Assembly (NCBI GenBank): GCA_026984715.1
Contig: JALSRO010000482.1
Span: forward strand, 1 to 6,131
Direction of reading: 5' to 3'
From: Chromatiales bacterium
GTDB lineage: Bacteria; Pseudomonadota; Gammaproteobacteria; Thiohalospirales; Thiohalospiraceae
Length of the DNA stretch: 6,131 nt
The stretch's first letter is position 1. Every line of letters begins with the position of its first letter. The translations under genes were made by a program, and so were the position numbers. Positions 1 to 6,131 of this stretch are shown here, in pieces. The notes under the pieces are model-generated. The model ran no database searches, was not told the DNA's origin, and worked only from the letters and a program-made list of their open reading frames with translations.

Positions 1-1
1 C

Positions 2-277
2 ACCGAAGCGAGCGATGGTACCGAGGCGCTCGCTCTGCTGCAGGAGCGTTATTTCGATCTGGTGGTCACCGATTACAACATGCCCAACATGGATGGCAAG
101 GAGTTGATCGACCAGATTCGGAACAGCGATATCCAGCCGTCCATTCCCGTTCTGATGGTTACTTCGGAACGGAATCAGAACCGGCTGGCGGCGATTCAGC
201 AGGCTGGAGTCTCCGCTATCTGTGACAAGCCGTTCGAGCCGGGGACACTCAAGGCGCTGATCGAGCAGGTTCTGTAG
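2..277 (+). CDS. Response regulator receiver (CheY-like) domain protein, 3' part only
   Basis: This is the C-terminal part of a phosphoacceptor receiver domain; its reading frame is open to the left window edge, so the start is missing. Visible landmarks are the strand ending in LVVTDYNMPNMDG, with the phosphorylatable Asp at bases 71-73, the switch Thr of LMVTSE at 161-163, and the conserved Lys of the CDKPF motif at 227-229. All three expected catalytic or switch residues seen here are intact. The protein stops about 15 residues after the Lys, at the end of the last receiver helix, so no DNA-binding or enzymatic output domain follows. It is therefore a stand-alone CheY-like protein, or the last domain of a longer protein such as a tandem-receiver regulator; the window cannot decide. 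Its partner kinase is not visible. Its 3' end overlaps the convergent DUF4340 gene by 29 bases. Confidence 0.93.
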   Translation, partial: TEASDGTEALALLQERYFDLVVTDYNMPNMDGKELIDQIRNSDIQPSIPVLMVTSERNQNRLAAIQQAGVSAICDKPFEPGTLKALIEQVL

Positions 278-1268
278 CAGAATCCGTCGTCACTTCCTTG
301 GTTACTGGTGCGGTGTCCGGTTTGGGAACCTCCCCTGGCTTGGAGTCTGGTTGCTTGCGGACCTGAACCAGCTTCTCACGCGTGAACCCCTTGAGGGAGT
401 CCACCACATACCGGGCCACCTTGAAATAGTGTTTCCGATCGGAGCGCTTCAGAACATCATAGCCCCCCTTCTTTGGCCTGGAGAAGCGGTAACTCAACTC
501 CTTGCCCACTTTGAGCCGAACCTTGAGCAGCAGCTCCGGCTTCTCCTGACCATACTCAGGCTTGGAGGTGGTGCCCAGAATGGACTGGATACGCAACCCC
601 GCCAGCTTGTCCAGTAGTTGCTGTACCTGTTCGCTGGCGGTCTCCTCGTTGTCGGCGTGATCCGCCACCCGCAGAACTCCTTCCTGCCGCTGCAGGGTGA
701 CGTCGGGGAGCTCGATCCGTTCTATCTCCTCCTTGTGGAGTGAGAGAACCTGTTTGTCGATCCAGTCGTCGCTGTCGGTTTCGATCTCCCAACTGTTGAG
801 GGTGACCGCATAGACGGCACTCTCTCCTGCTGGCCTGACATGCACCTTGCGGAATCCTGGTGAGGTCCCCACATAGAGGGTGGCCAGGGCTGCGTCTCCG
901 GCGAACAACTGCAGCTTGCGTTCGAACTGTTGGTCGTCCACCTTGAAGCGCCTGGCCGCGCCGGCAGTGGTGGCTACTGGCCATCCTTTCCGCAGGGCGG
1001 CCAGCTTGTCGAGCAGTTGTTCGACGACCTTGCCGTCGGCAGGGAACTCGTCACTCTCCAGGATCAACCAGCGCCCTTCCTGCTTCTGAAGGGTGATCTT
1101 CCGTTTGCCGTCATCGATACGCAGGCGATTCACCGCCTTGGGATCGAATGTGAGCAGTGGTTCCGTGGGCTGGAAGGCCCCATACTTGTCTCCGTCGAGG
1201 TTCAGTGCCACCGCCAGCACCAGTTGGGCCAGCAGCAGACCACTCAGGATTGCGATCCACTTTTTCAT
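249..1268 (-). CDS. DUF4340 domain-containing membrane-anchored protein
   Basis: This 339-residue protein has one N-terminal hydrophobic segment (about residues 5-23, after MKKW) that looks like an uncleaved signal anchor, which would place the rest in the periplasm. The family assignment rests on the layout typical of DUF4340 proteins: an early 'FDPKAVNRLRI' segment, a 'LQKQEGRW' strand, a 'VEQLLDKLAAL' helix, the 'DWIDKQVLSLHKEEIERI' segment near residue 170, and the position next to a GldG-type gene. The function is unknown; it is inferred to be a periplasmic partner of the ABC transporter encoded just upstream. Two similar segments (about residues 58-101 and 190-234) suggest internal duplication. 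The last 35 residues are rich in Pro, Thr and Lys and look disordered. Start choice: an in-frame GTG lies at 1274, but GGGGAG at 1278-1283 is 9 bases from the ATG at 1268 and only 3 from the GTG, so ATG is preferred. It is the last gene of the three-gene unit. Confidence 0.86.
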   Translation of the reverse strand: MKKWIAILSGLLLAQLVLAVALNLDGDKYGAFQPTEPLLTFDPKAVNRLRIDDGKRKITLQKQEGRWLILESDEFPADGKVVEQLLDKLAALRKGWPVATTAGAARRFKVDDQQFERKLQLFAGDAALATLYVGTSPGFRKVHVRPAGESAVYAVTLNSWEIETDSDDWIDKQVLSLHKEEIERIELPDVTLQRQEGVLRVADHADNEETASEQVQQLLDKLAGLRIQSILGTTSKPEYGQEKPELLLKVRLKVGKELSYRFSRPKKGGYDVLKRSDRKHYFKVARYVVDSLKGFTREKLVQVRKQPDSKPGEVPKPDTAPVTKEVTTDSATEPARSAP

Positions 1269-1277
1269 CTTCACGCT

Positions 1278-1283
1278 CTCCCC
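1278..1283 (-). promoter_or_regulatory. Ribosome binding site that decides the DUF4340 start
   Basis: GGGGAG on the minus strand lies immediately after the stop codon of the permease/GldG fusion gene. Its spacing of 9 bases to the ATG at 1268, against 3 bases to the GTG at 1274, favours the ATG. If the AAGG part of the same purine run pairs instead, the GTG becomes possible. Its place next to the upstream stop suits reinitiation by ribosomes that have just finished the upstream gene. Confidence 0.6.
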
Positions 1284-1284
1284 T

Positions 1285-4182
1285 TCAATGTGTAGTGCCC
1301 AGTATGGCTGCGTAGTGTTGCCTCTTCCGCCTTGTAGTCACTTTGCGCACCACGGCAATCAGCAGAAGGCCGGTCAGTGCCAGGCCGTAGTTGAGATATT
1401 CCCAGAAGATGCGCTGTTTTCGATCCAGCGGATCGAGGGTGCGGGAGAAGTGGGCCCGGCCTCGGATGGAGAGCAGGCCACGATCTTCCAGTGACCAGTC
1501 GACGCTGTTCTCCACCAGCTGTACCGGCTTGAGGTAGCGGGTACGCAGCCCCGCAGCGGCCAGGTTGAGCATCTCGTCACTGAGGAAGCCATTGGAGGCG
1601 AACAGGATGATGCGCGCCGACTCCGGGGAGTGTTCGATCACCCGGGTGATCACCTGCTCTTTCTTATTGTCGTCGTCATCTTTCGCGTCCTTCTCTCCCG
1701 GTTTTTCTTCCTCTTTGCCCTGGTCGGCAAGTGGCGAGGGTTTTCCCTTGAACAGAGAGTCGAAGCGGCCCTCCACCATTACCGCAATCAGCTCCCTTCC
1801 TTCGGACGAGCCGGTGGGGAAGCCGAGCGGCCCGTAGCGGCCGAAGTCCGGCTGGATCTCCAAGCTGTCCGAACTCCAAGAGTGCTCAGAACTCTTCAGT
1901 AGGGGAGTGACCTTGCGCTCCTTGTTCTTCTGTTCATCTATGCTGATGGGAGAGGCCCAGGTCATGGTGATCTGATCGATTCCGGCGCTCAAGCCGCTCT
2001 TCTGATCGATGCCGTCACGACGGATATCCACAAAGTAGGGGTAGTCCACCAGCCGGGTCTCGCGCACCACGAAGCCACCTATGCGACGGTTTACCGGGAT
2101 CGGGAAGGAGGCACTCTGCCGATCCAGCACCATCTTATCCTCCAGGGTGATACCGTTGTGGGAGAACCACTGCTCCAGCCCGGAGTGGTGCCGTTTTGCC
2201 GCCAGCTCTCCCCGCAGCTCCACGTCGTAGGGGGAGGTGCTGACGATCACGGTACCCCCCTGCATCAGGAATTGGTCGACGGCGAATAGCTGTTTCTCAT
2301 CCAGATTGTCAGGTGCCGCCAGTATCAGCAGATCTGCCTCGGAGGGTACTCGGCCGTCTTTCAGATCGGTGGGGATGATGTTGTGCTCCTCTTCCAGGCC
2401 GTTGCGTAGCCACTGGAACTGCTTGCCGTGGCCGGGAATTCCAAACTGCGCCATTCCCGGGCTTGCTGGAGGAGTGTGCAGGGCGATGCTCTTCAGCATT
2501 CCCTTGGAGAATCGCTTCAACGCCGCCTGGATGCTGCGCTCCAGCTCCCCTTTTTTCAGATCTGCGGGTAATGGTACCTGGACGATGCGACCGTCGCTCT
2601 CCATGGTCATATAGAACCAGAAGGTGCTACTGTCGAACAGGCTGGCCGCCATGGGGCGGAAGCCATATTCGCTCTCCAGCCGCCTGGCCAGCGTACCACC
2701 GTCGTCATCCGGATCCCGGATCTGGATCTGCAGCTTGCCGTCTGCCTGTTTCTTCAGCCTCTCCAGGATTCCGTCCAGATCCTTGCGCAGGGTGCGGAGT
2801 GTCTCCGGCAGTTTCTCCTCTGAAGAGATGTAGCCTTCGAACCGCACCGGATGGGGGATATTGGCAAACAGCTCGCCGGCCCCCTGGTAGCCATAGAGAA
2901 CCTTCTTGATGGCCTGGGTTATGTCGTACTCGGGATTGCGTAGATCCACATCCAGGTCGGTTTCACTCTCCGCCTTTACCTCGATGAGATCGCGGAATCC
3001 CAGAGTCTCATACTGATCCCCATACTGAATGAGGATATTGAAATAGGAGTTGACCACCGATGCTTGATACTTGCTGGCAAACTGGAAAGGTACCGGCCGG
3101 ATGCCGTACTTCTCGTTTGCCTCCTGCTCCAGATCCGGGTGCTCCTGGGGGTCGATGAACTCCACCCTCACCCGGCCCTGGCCTGCAACCGCATACTCCT
3201 CAAGCAGATCGCGCAGGCGCGGCACCAGTGGCGCCAGCAGAGGATGGGTTTTGGAGCTGAAATAGCCGCGGATCAGCAGAGGTTCACGCAGTTGGGCAAG
3301 ATAGCTTCGGGTGGCATCGGAGATGGAGTAGATCTTCCCTTGGGTCATGTCGGCGCGCGCCCAGTTCACAGGGGCGAGCCAGAGATTGGCTACCAGGAAG
3401 TTGGCGATGAACAGGCCGGTCAGCACTCCCCAGCGCCGGTGGTTGGCATTGCTGCGGTTGCCAGACCAGCGCAGCCACTCCAGGGAGAATACGTTCAGGG
3501 TGAGGAATACCCCGACCAGGCTCAGGTAGTAGTAGAGATCACGCAGGTCGATGACCCCGCGGGTGATGGAGTGGAAACGGGATCCGGAACCCAGCAGCTG
3601 AAGGAAGTTGCCGATGCGCCCCCCGAACAGGCCGGTAAGCACATCGGAGCCTAGCAGATAGAAAAAGCCACATACTGCCGTCGTCAGGATCAGGCTGACG
3701 ATCTGGTTCACCGAGCGGGAGCTGATGAACAGCCCGATGGCGACATAGGCAGCCGCCAGGAACAGGGAGGCCAGGTAACCACCGAATACCGGTCCCCAGT
3801 CCAGCGGGCCGATCAGGCTCACGGTGATGGGGAGTGGCAGGGTGAGCAGCAGCGCTACCGCTACCAGCGCGAGGCAGGCCAGAAACTTGCCGAGTACCAA
3901 CTGATAGCTTCTTACCGGCGCGGTGAGCAGAAACTCCAGGGTACCGGCACGCCGCTCCTCGGACCACATACGCATGGTGATCGCTGCCACCAGGAAGATC
4001 AGCAGCAGCGGCATCCATTCGAACAGCGGCCGCACATCGGCGATATTGCGGGCGAAGAAGGTCTCCACCCAGAAGAAGATGAACAGGGTTACCGCAAGAA
4101 ATGCACCGAAAAAGATGAAAGCGATGGGAGAGGAGAAGAAGGCGGCAAACTCCTTGCGGGTGATGTGCATCAGTGTCTTCAT
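1285..4182 (-). CDS. ABC-2 permease fused to a GldG-type auxiliary protein (GldF-GldG fusion)
   Basis: This 965-residue inner-membrane protein joins two parts usually called GldF and GldG. Residues 1-240 form an ABC-2 permease with about six helices (near 17-43, 52-72, 97-125, 133-153, 158-178 and 215-235) and the family's GTLEFLLTAPV motif at 80-90 on the cytoplasmic side after helix 2. Helix 7 (252-272) leads into a large region starting RADMTQGKIYSIS, the typical entry to the GldG periplasmic part. That region holds two similar N-terminal-type modules (301-396 and 445-542), the ABC_transp_aux-like core (about 565-720, with 'DLLILAAPDNL' and 'QFLMQGGTVIVS'), an acidic/lysine-rich linker (821-843) and a final helix (930-947) followed by the basic segment RKVTTRRKR. 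It should form the channel for the ATPase encoded just upstream; the substrate is unknown. The ATG at 4182 is chosen because it overlaps the ATPase stop as ATGA, has a purine-rich ribosome site 8 bases upstream, and MKTLMHITRKEF is a typical permease N-terminus. Confidence 0.92.
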   Translation of the reverse strand: MKTLMHITRKEFAAFFSSPIAFIFFGAFLAVTLFIFFWVETFFARNIADVRPLFEWMPLLLIFLVAAITMRMWSEERRAGTLEFLLTAPVRSYQLVLGKFLACLALVAVALLLTLPLPITVSLIGPLDWGPVFGGYLASLFLAAAYVAIGLFISSRSVNQIVSLILTTAVCGFFYLLGSDVLTGLFGGRIGNFLQLLGSGSRFHSITRGVIDLRDLYYYLSLVGVFLTLNVFSLEWLRWSGNRSNANHRRWGVLTGLFIANFLVANLWLAPVNWARADMTQGKIYSISDATRSYLAQLREPLLIRGYFSSKTHPLLAPLVPRLRDLLEEYAVAGQGRVRVEFIDPQEHPDLEQEANEKYGIRPVPFQFASKYQASVVNSYFNILIQYGDQYETLGFRDLIEVKAESETDLDVDLRNPEYDITQAIKKVLYGYQGAGELFANIPHPVRFEGYISSEEKLPETLRTLRKDLDGILERLKKQADGKLQIQIRDPDDDGGTLARRLESEYGFRPMAASLFDSSTFWFYMTMESDGRIVQVPLPADLKKGELERSIQAALKRFSKGMLKSIALHTPPASPGMAQFGIPGHGKQFQWLRNGLEEEHNIIPTDLKDGRVPSEADLLILAAPDNLDEKQLFAVDQFLMQGGTVIVSTSPYDVELRGELAAKRHHSGLEQWFSHNGITLEDKMVLDRQSASFPIPVNRRIGGFVVRETRLVDYPYFVDIRRDGIDQKSGLSAGIDQITMTWASPISIDEQKNKERKVTPLLKSSEHSWSSDSLEIQPDFGRYGPLGFPTGSSEGRELIAVMVEGRFDSLFKGKPSPLADQGKEEEKPGEKDAKDDDDNKKEQVITRVIEHSPESARIILFASNGFLSDEMLNLAAAGLRTRYLKPVQLVENSVDWSLEDRGLLSIRGRAHFSRTLDPLDRKQRIFWEYLNYGLALTGLLLIAVVRKVTTRRKRQHYAAILGTTH

Positions 4183-5123
4183 TGTGCCATCCCCCCTTCC
4201 TGTAGCGATATCTCGGTGAAGATCTGTTCCAGGCTGCGCTGCTCCGGTTGCAGGGTATAGAGTTTCCATCCCTCGCTGGCGATACACGCCGCAACCTGGG
4301 GAGCGGTCTCGAATGGATCCTCGTCGCTATCCAGATCCAGCGTATAGCGATGGCCGGGCCCCGCTGTCTGGAGCGGCCTGACCGCGTTCACCTGTGGCAG
4401 AGAGCGGAGCGGTTCCAGCGCCCGATCCGGTGCGGCGTCTACAGCCACCAGCAACCGTTTGCCAGCCTGCAGCTCTGCCATCGTGGTATCCAGTACCTTG
4501 CGACCGTTACGGATGATGATCACCCGGTCGCAGACCGCCTGAACCTCCTGCAGGATGTGGGTGGAGAGAATCACAGTGGCATGTTCGGCCAGGGAGCGGA
4601 TGAGCTCCCGCATCTGCAGCACTTGGGTCGGATCCAGTCCATTGGTGGGTTCATCCAGGATCAGCAGTTTGGGTTGGTGGAGAATCGCCTGGGCCACCCC
4701 GACACGCTGGCGGTAACCCCGTGAAAGGGTACCGATAATATCGGTTGCCCGATCGGTGAGCCCCGTCTTGTGGATTGCCTCCCGGATCAGCTGAACCTGG
4801 TCGGCCTCGGGAACGCCGTGCAGCGTGGCGGCATATTCGAGGTAGTCGATAACGCTCATTTCAGTATAGAGCGGGTCGTTTTCCGGTAGATAGCCGATGC
4901 GCTGCTGGAGAAGTTCGCGCTGGGTGAAGATGTCCAGGCCGTCGATTTCGACGGAGCCGGCCGTGGGCTCCAGATAGCCGGTCATCATCTTCATGATAGT
5001 GGTCTTTCCTGCCCCGTTGTGACCGAGCAGTCCGACGATCTCCCCCTGCCCAATCTCAAAGGAGACGTTGTCGACCGCTGTAAAGTCGCCATAGGTTCGG
5101 GTCAATGCTGCAACTCGGATCAT
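4179..5123 (-). CDS. ABC transporter ATP-binding protein, GldA type
   Basis: This 314-residue cytoplasmic ATPase should power the permease encoded directly downstream. All nucleotide-binding landmarks are present (ATG numbering): Walker A GHNGAGKT at 34-41, the YLPEN segment at the Q-loop position (78-82), signature LSRGYRQR at 133-140, Walker B LLILDEPTNGLD with catalytic Glu 158, and the H-loop STH ending at His 189. The LSRGYRQR signature and the LPE in the Q-loop are usual for the GldA/NosF/drug-exporter branch of ABC-2 ATPases. Residues from about 220 form the extra C-terminal domain seen in that branch, ending with a 'SLEQIFTEI' helix. The pairing with a GldF-GldG fusion makes GldA-like the best label; NosF or DrrA types are less likely because no nos or drug-export genes are near. 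ATG at 5123 is preferred over the adjacent GTG at 5126 because AGGAG at 5132-5136 is 8 bases from the ATG and 5 from the GTG. It is the first gene of the three-gene unit. Confidence 0.95.
   Translation of the reverse strand: MIRVAALTRTYGDFTAVDNVSFEIGQGEIVGLLGHNGAGKTTIMKMMTGYLEPTAGSVEIDGLDIFTQRELLQQRIGYLPENDPLYTEMSVIDYLEYAATLHGVPEADQVQLIREAIHKTGLTDRATDIIGTLSRGYRQRVGVAQAILHQPKLLILDEPTNGLDPTQVLQMRELIRSLAEHATVILSTHILQEVQAVCDRVIIIRNGRKVLDTTMAELQAGKRLLVAVDAAPDRALEPLRSLPQVNAVRPLQTAGPGHRYTLDLDSDEDPFETAPQVAACIASEGWKLYTLQPEQRSLEQIFTEISLQEGGMAQ
4191..4200 (-). promoter_or_regulatory. Ribosome binding site for the permease/GldG fusion
   Basis: GGAAGGGGGG on the minus strand ends 8 bases before the ATG at 4182 and lies inside the last codons of the ABC ATPase gene. 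With the ATGA stop/start overlap at 4179-4182 it supports translational coupling of ATPase and permease, and it argues against the longer reading frame that begins near 4287 inside the ATPase gene. Confidence 0.7.
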
Positions 5124-5287
5124 CACAAAGACTCCTGATTTTTATTGGTGTAATGGTCGCTCCATACAGTGGGACGGATGGATGGACAACAGCGATTTCC
5201 GAAAGTTCACCGGCTGCTTCCGGCATGGAACGATAGGACGAAAAACCTTCCAGGAGGTAGTGGATGCGCGGGTGATTGGAGAAGCTG
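5124..5287 (-). other. Intergenic gap that may hold the promoter of the ABC/GldG/DUF4340 unit
   Basis: This is the only sizeable gap in the window, about 165 bases between the subunit IV-like gene and the ABC ATPase gene. Apart from the AGGAG ribosome site it shows no convincing gene, FNR-type palindrome or strong hairpin followed by T residues. The best sigma70-like match on the minus strand is TTGTCC (5184-5189), a 17-base spacer, then TATGGA (5161-5166); it is weak (4 of 6 and 3 of 6 matches). The gap length and strong ribosome site hint that a new transcript begins here, but readthrough from the upstream oxidase-accessory genes is equally possible. Confidence 0.35.
5132..5136 (-). promoter_or_regulatory. 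Ribosome binding site of the ABC ATPase gene
   Basis: A clean AGGAG on the minus strand lies 8 bases before ATG 5123 and 5 bases before GTG 5126. It is the clearest Shine-Dalgarno match in the window and fits a freshly initiated first gene of an operon better than a translationally coupled one. The start differs by only one residue between the two choices. Confidence 0.75.
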
Positions 5288-5575
5288 CTACTGCCTGTCT
5301 GCCAGCCAGAATGCCAGTGTAATGAGGCTACCGGGCAACAGCAGCCAGAGAGTGATCGGCCAGCGCCAGAAACCCCGTACATAACGGAGTTCCATGAAAT
5401 AGGCTCCAACCAGGTGGCCCTTTATCAGCGCCAGGAGCAGAACGCCAAGGGAGATGGCAAGGTTGCTTAATCCGAGGGTATCGGAAAAGTAGGTGACCAG
5501 GGTCAGCAGCATCATGATGAGCCAGACCCAGGTGCAGGGCTGCAGTCCTTTGCCGTTTTTGTTGTGGTTTTGCAT
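5288..5575 (-). CDS. Small membrane protein, cytochrome c oxidase subunit IV / NorF-like
   Basis: This 95-residue protein has three predicted membrane helices (about 15-31, 37-55 and 71-91) and between them the family's hallmark KGHLVGAYFMELR at 52-64, as in prokaryotic cytochrome oxidase subunit IV and NorF-like proteins. Such proteins accompany heme-copper oxidases or nitric oxide reductases as small accessory subunits without redox cofactors; none of the residues here looks like a metal or heme ligand set. Its gene starts 3 bases after the stop of the subunit III/NorE-like gene. No strong ribosome site precedes the ATG at 5575, so translation is probably coupled to that gene. The pairing supports a NorE-NorF type module, but it could also serve an oxygen-reducing oxidase, because the catalytic subunit lies outside the window. 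The family call is firm; the specific complex is inferred. Confidence 0.85.
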   Translation of the reverse strand: MQNHNKNGKGLQPCTWVWLIMMLLTLVTYFSDTLGLSNLAISLGVLLLALIKGHLVGAYFMELRYVRGFWRWPITLWLLLPGSLITLAFWLADRQ

Positions 5576-5578
5576 GTT

Positions 5579-6131
5579 TCAGTGCATTACATAAACCAGG
5601 GGGAACAGGATCAGCCAGACCAGATCCACCATGTGCCAGTAGGATGCGCCGGTTTCCACGCCGGTGTGTTCCCGGGCGCTGTAGCCGCCGCGCCGGGCCT
5701 TGAGGGCCACGGCGGCGAGAATGATCATGGCCATGATCACATGCATGAAGTGGAAGATGGCCAGGAACAGATAGAACATGTAGAAGGTGTTGGTGCTGAG
5801 ATTGATTCCCAGAGCAAAATGGTGGGCAAACTCCGCTCCCTTGATGAGCAGAAACAGGGCGCCCATCGCCATTGCGGCCAGGAGCCAGCGGACGCAGAGA
5901 CGGCTGTTGTCCTCCCTGATGGCGTGTACGGCGCGAACCACGAAATAGCTGCTGGTGATCAGAACCAGTGTATTGGCCAGCGCCGAGCGGCGATCGAGGT
6001 GTTGTTGGTACTCATTGAACAGCTCGACGTTGTACATTCGGGCGAAGGCGTAGGCGACGAAGGCGATGCCGAAGATCGCCAGCTCCGCCAGGATGAAGAT
6101 CCAGATGGCCAGGTCGCCTGGTGGATAGCGT
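5579..6131 (-). CDS. norE: Cytochrome c oxidase subunit III family protein, NorE-like, 5' end missing
   Basis: The frame is open to the right window edge: reading upstream of the internal ATG at 6037 gives 31 more codons without a stop, including a PGDLAIWIFILAELAIFG segment. That segment is the typical first helix of NorE-type subunit III proteins, so the ATG at 6037 is not the start. At least 183 residues are visible, with five predicted helices (about 8-28, 50-70, 79-97, 113-142 and 165-182), as in NorE rather than the seven of full-length oxidase subunit III. Family residues include Glu 100 in KGAEF, His 127 and His 130 in IFHFMHV, and the terminal WHMVDLVW segment (165-172). NorE is an accessory protein of nitric oxide reductase clusters and binds no redox centre; other NorE-like members accompany oxygen reductases. 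Because norB/norC or an oxidase subunit I is not visible, the exact partner is inferred. It is followed after 3 bases by the subunit IV/NorF-like gene. Confidence 0.87.
   Translation of the reverse strand, partial: RYPPGDLAIWIFILAELAIFGIAFVAYAFARMYNVELFNEYQQHLDRRSALANTLVLITSSYFVVRAVHAIREDNSRLCVRWLLAAMAMGALFLLIKGAEFAHHFALGINLSTNTFYMFYLFLAIFHFMHVIMAMIILAAVALKARRGGYSAREHTGVETGASYWHMVDLVWLILFPLVYVMH

Noticed and set aside
3064..3654. Long plus-strand frame of 196 codons inside the permease/GldG gene
   Set aside because: It is antisense to a well-supported conserved coding region and shows no domain or ribosome site; long antisense frames are expected in GC-rich genes.
4183..4287. Upstream extension of the permease/GldG frame by 35 residues
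   Set aside because: It lies wholly inside the ABC ATPase gene, its residues do not resemble a permease N-terminus, and the ATG at 4182 has an ATGA overlap and a good ribosome site.
4878..4892. Glu in place of Gln at the ABC ATPase Q-loop (LPEN) as a possible defect
   Set aside because: LPE at this position is usual in the GldA/NosF/drug-exporter branch, and all other catalytic motifs are intact.
5173..5186. Short GGAT tandem repeat in the intergenic gap
   Set aside because: Only about two and a half copies of four bases; no sign of a phase-variable tract or operator.
5161..5189. TTGTCC, 17 bases, TATGGA as a sigma70 promoter for the ATPase gene
   Set aside because: Only 4 of 6 and 3 of 6 consensus matches; spacing is right but this is too weak to list as a separate promoter.
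5226..5252. TGGAA/TTCCA inverted repeat as a terminator after the subunit IV-like gene
   Set aside because: A 5-base stem with a 17-base loop and no following T run is too weak for an intrinsic terminator.
5252..5275. AGGAGG followed by ATG on the plus strand in the intergenic gap
   Set aside because: The frame ends after three codons, and the same site read on the other strand is unremarkable; most likely chance.
5056..5409. 117-codon minus-strand frame spanning the intergenic gap
   Set aside because: It overlaps both flanking genes in another frame and its composition resembles no known family; the ATPase and subunit IV-like genes explain the ends.
6035..6037. ATG as the start of the NorE-like protein
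   Set aside because: The frame stays open upstream to the window edge and encodes the family's first membrane helix, so this Met is internal.

Overview
The window looks like an ordinary chromosomal piece of a proteobacterium, most likely a respiring, possibly denitrifying gammaproteobacterium. This rests on the NorE/NorF-like oxidase-accessory pair, the GldA/GldFG/DUF4340 export locus, the style of the receiver domain, tight gene packing and moderately high GC (judged by eye, not computed). No RNA genes, insertion sequences, CRISPR arrays, att sites or origins are visible, and no stretch over 300 bases lacks a gene.

Layout from left to right. (1) The 3' end of a plus-strand gene (window edge to 277) encodes the second half of a CheY-like receiver domain. 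(2) Everything else is on the minus strand, so read it from right to left. At the right edge is a subunit III-type membrane protein of the NorE family. It is open to the window edge and lacks its first residues. Three bases later comes a small three-helix subunit IV/NorF-like protein (5288-5575). (3) After a gap of about 165 bases comes a compact three-gene unit: a GldA-type ABC ATPase (4179-5123), a 965-residue fusion of an ABC-2 permease with a GldG-type periplasmic auxiliary protein (1285-4182), and a membrane-anchored DUF4340 protein (249-1268). The ATPase and permease genes share an ATGA overlap. The DUF4340 gene begins 16 bases after the permease gene stops, and its ribosome binding site abuts that stop. 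The DUF4340 gene and the receiver gene converge and overlap by 29 bases.

The ATPase should power the permease half of the fusion. The large GldG half lies outside the inner membrane between the seventh and the last membrane helix, and the DUF4340 protein is a second periplasmic partner anchored by one N-terminal helix. The substrate is unknown in this family outside gliding Bacteroidetes. The oxidase-accessory pair probably belongs to a separate unit that starts beyond the right edge, perhaps a nitric oxide reductase cluster.

The two most notable sequence observations are internal duplications: two GldG N-terminal-like modules in tandem inside the fusion protein, and two similar segments inside the DUF4340 protein.
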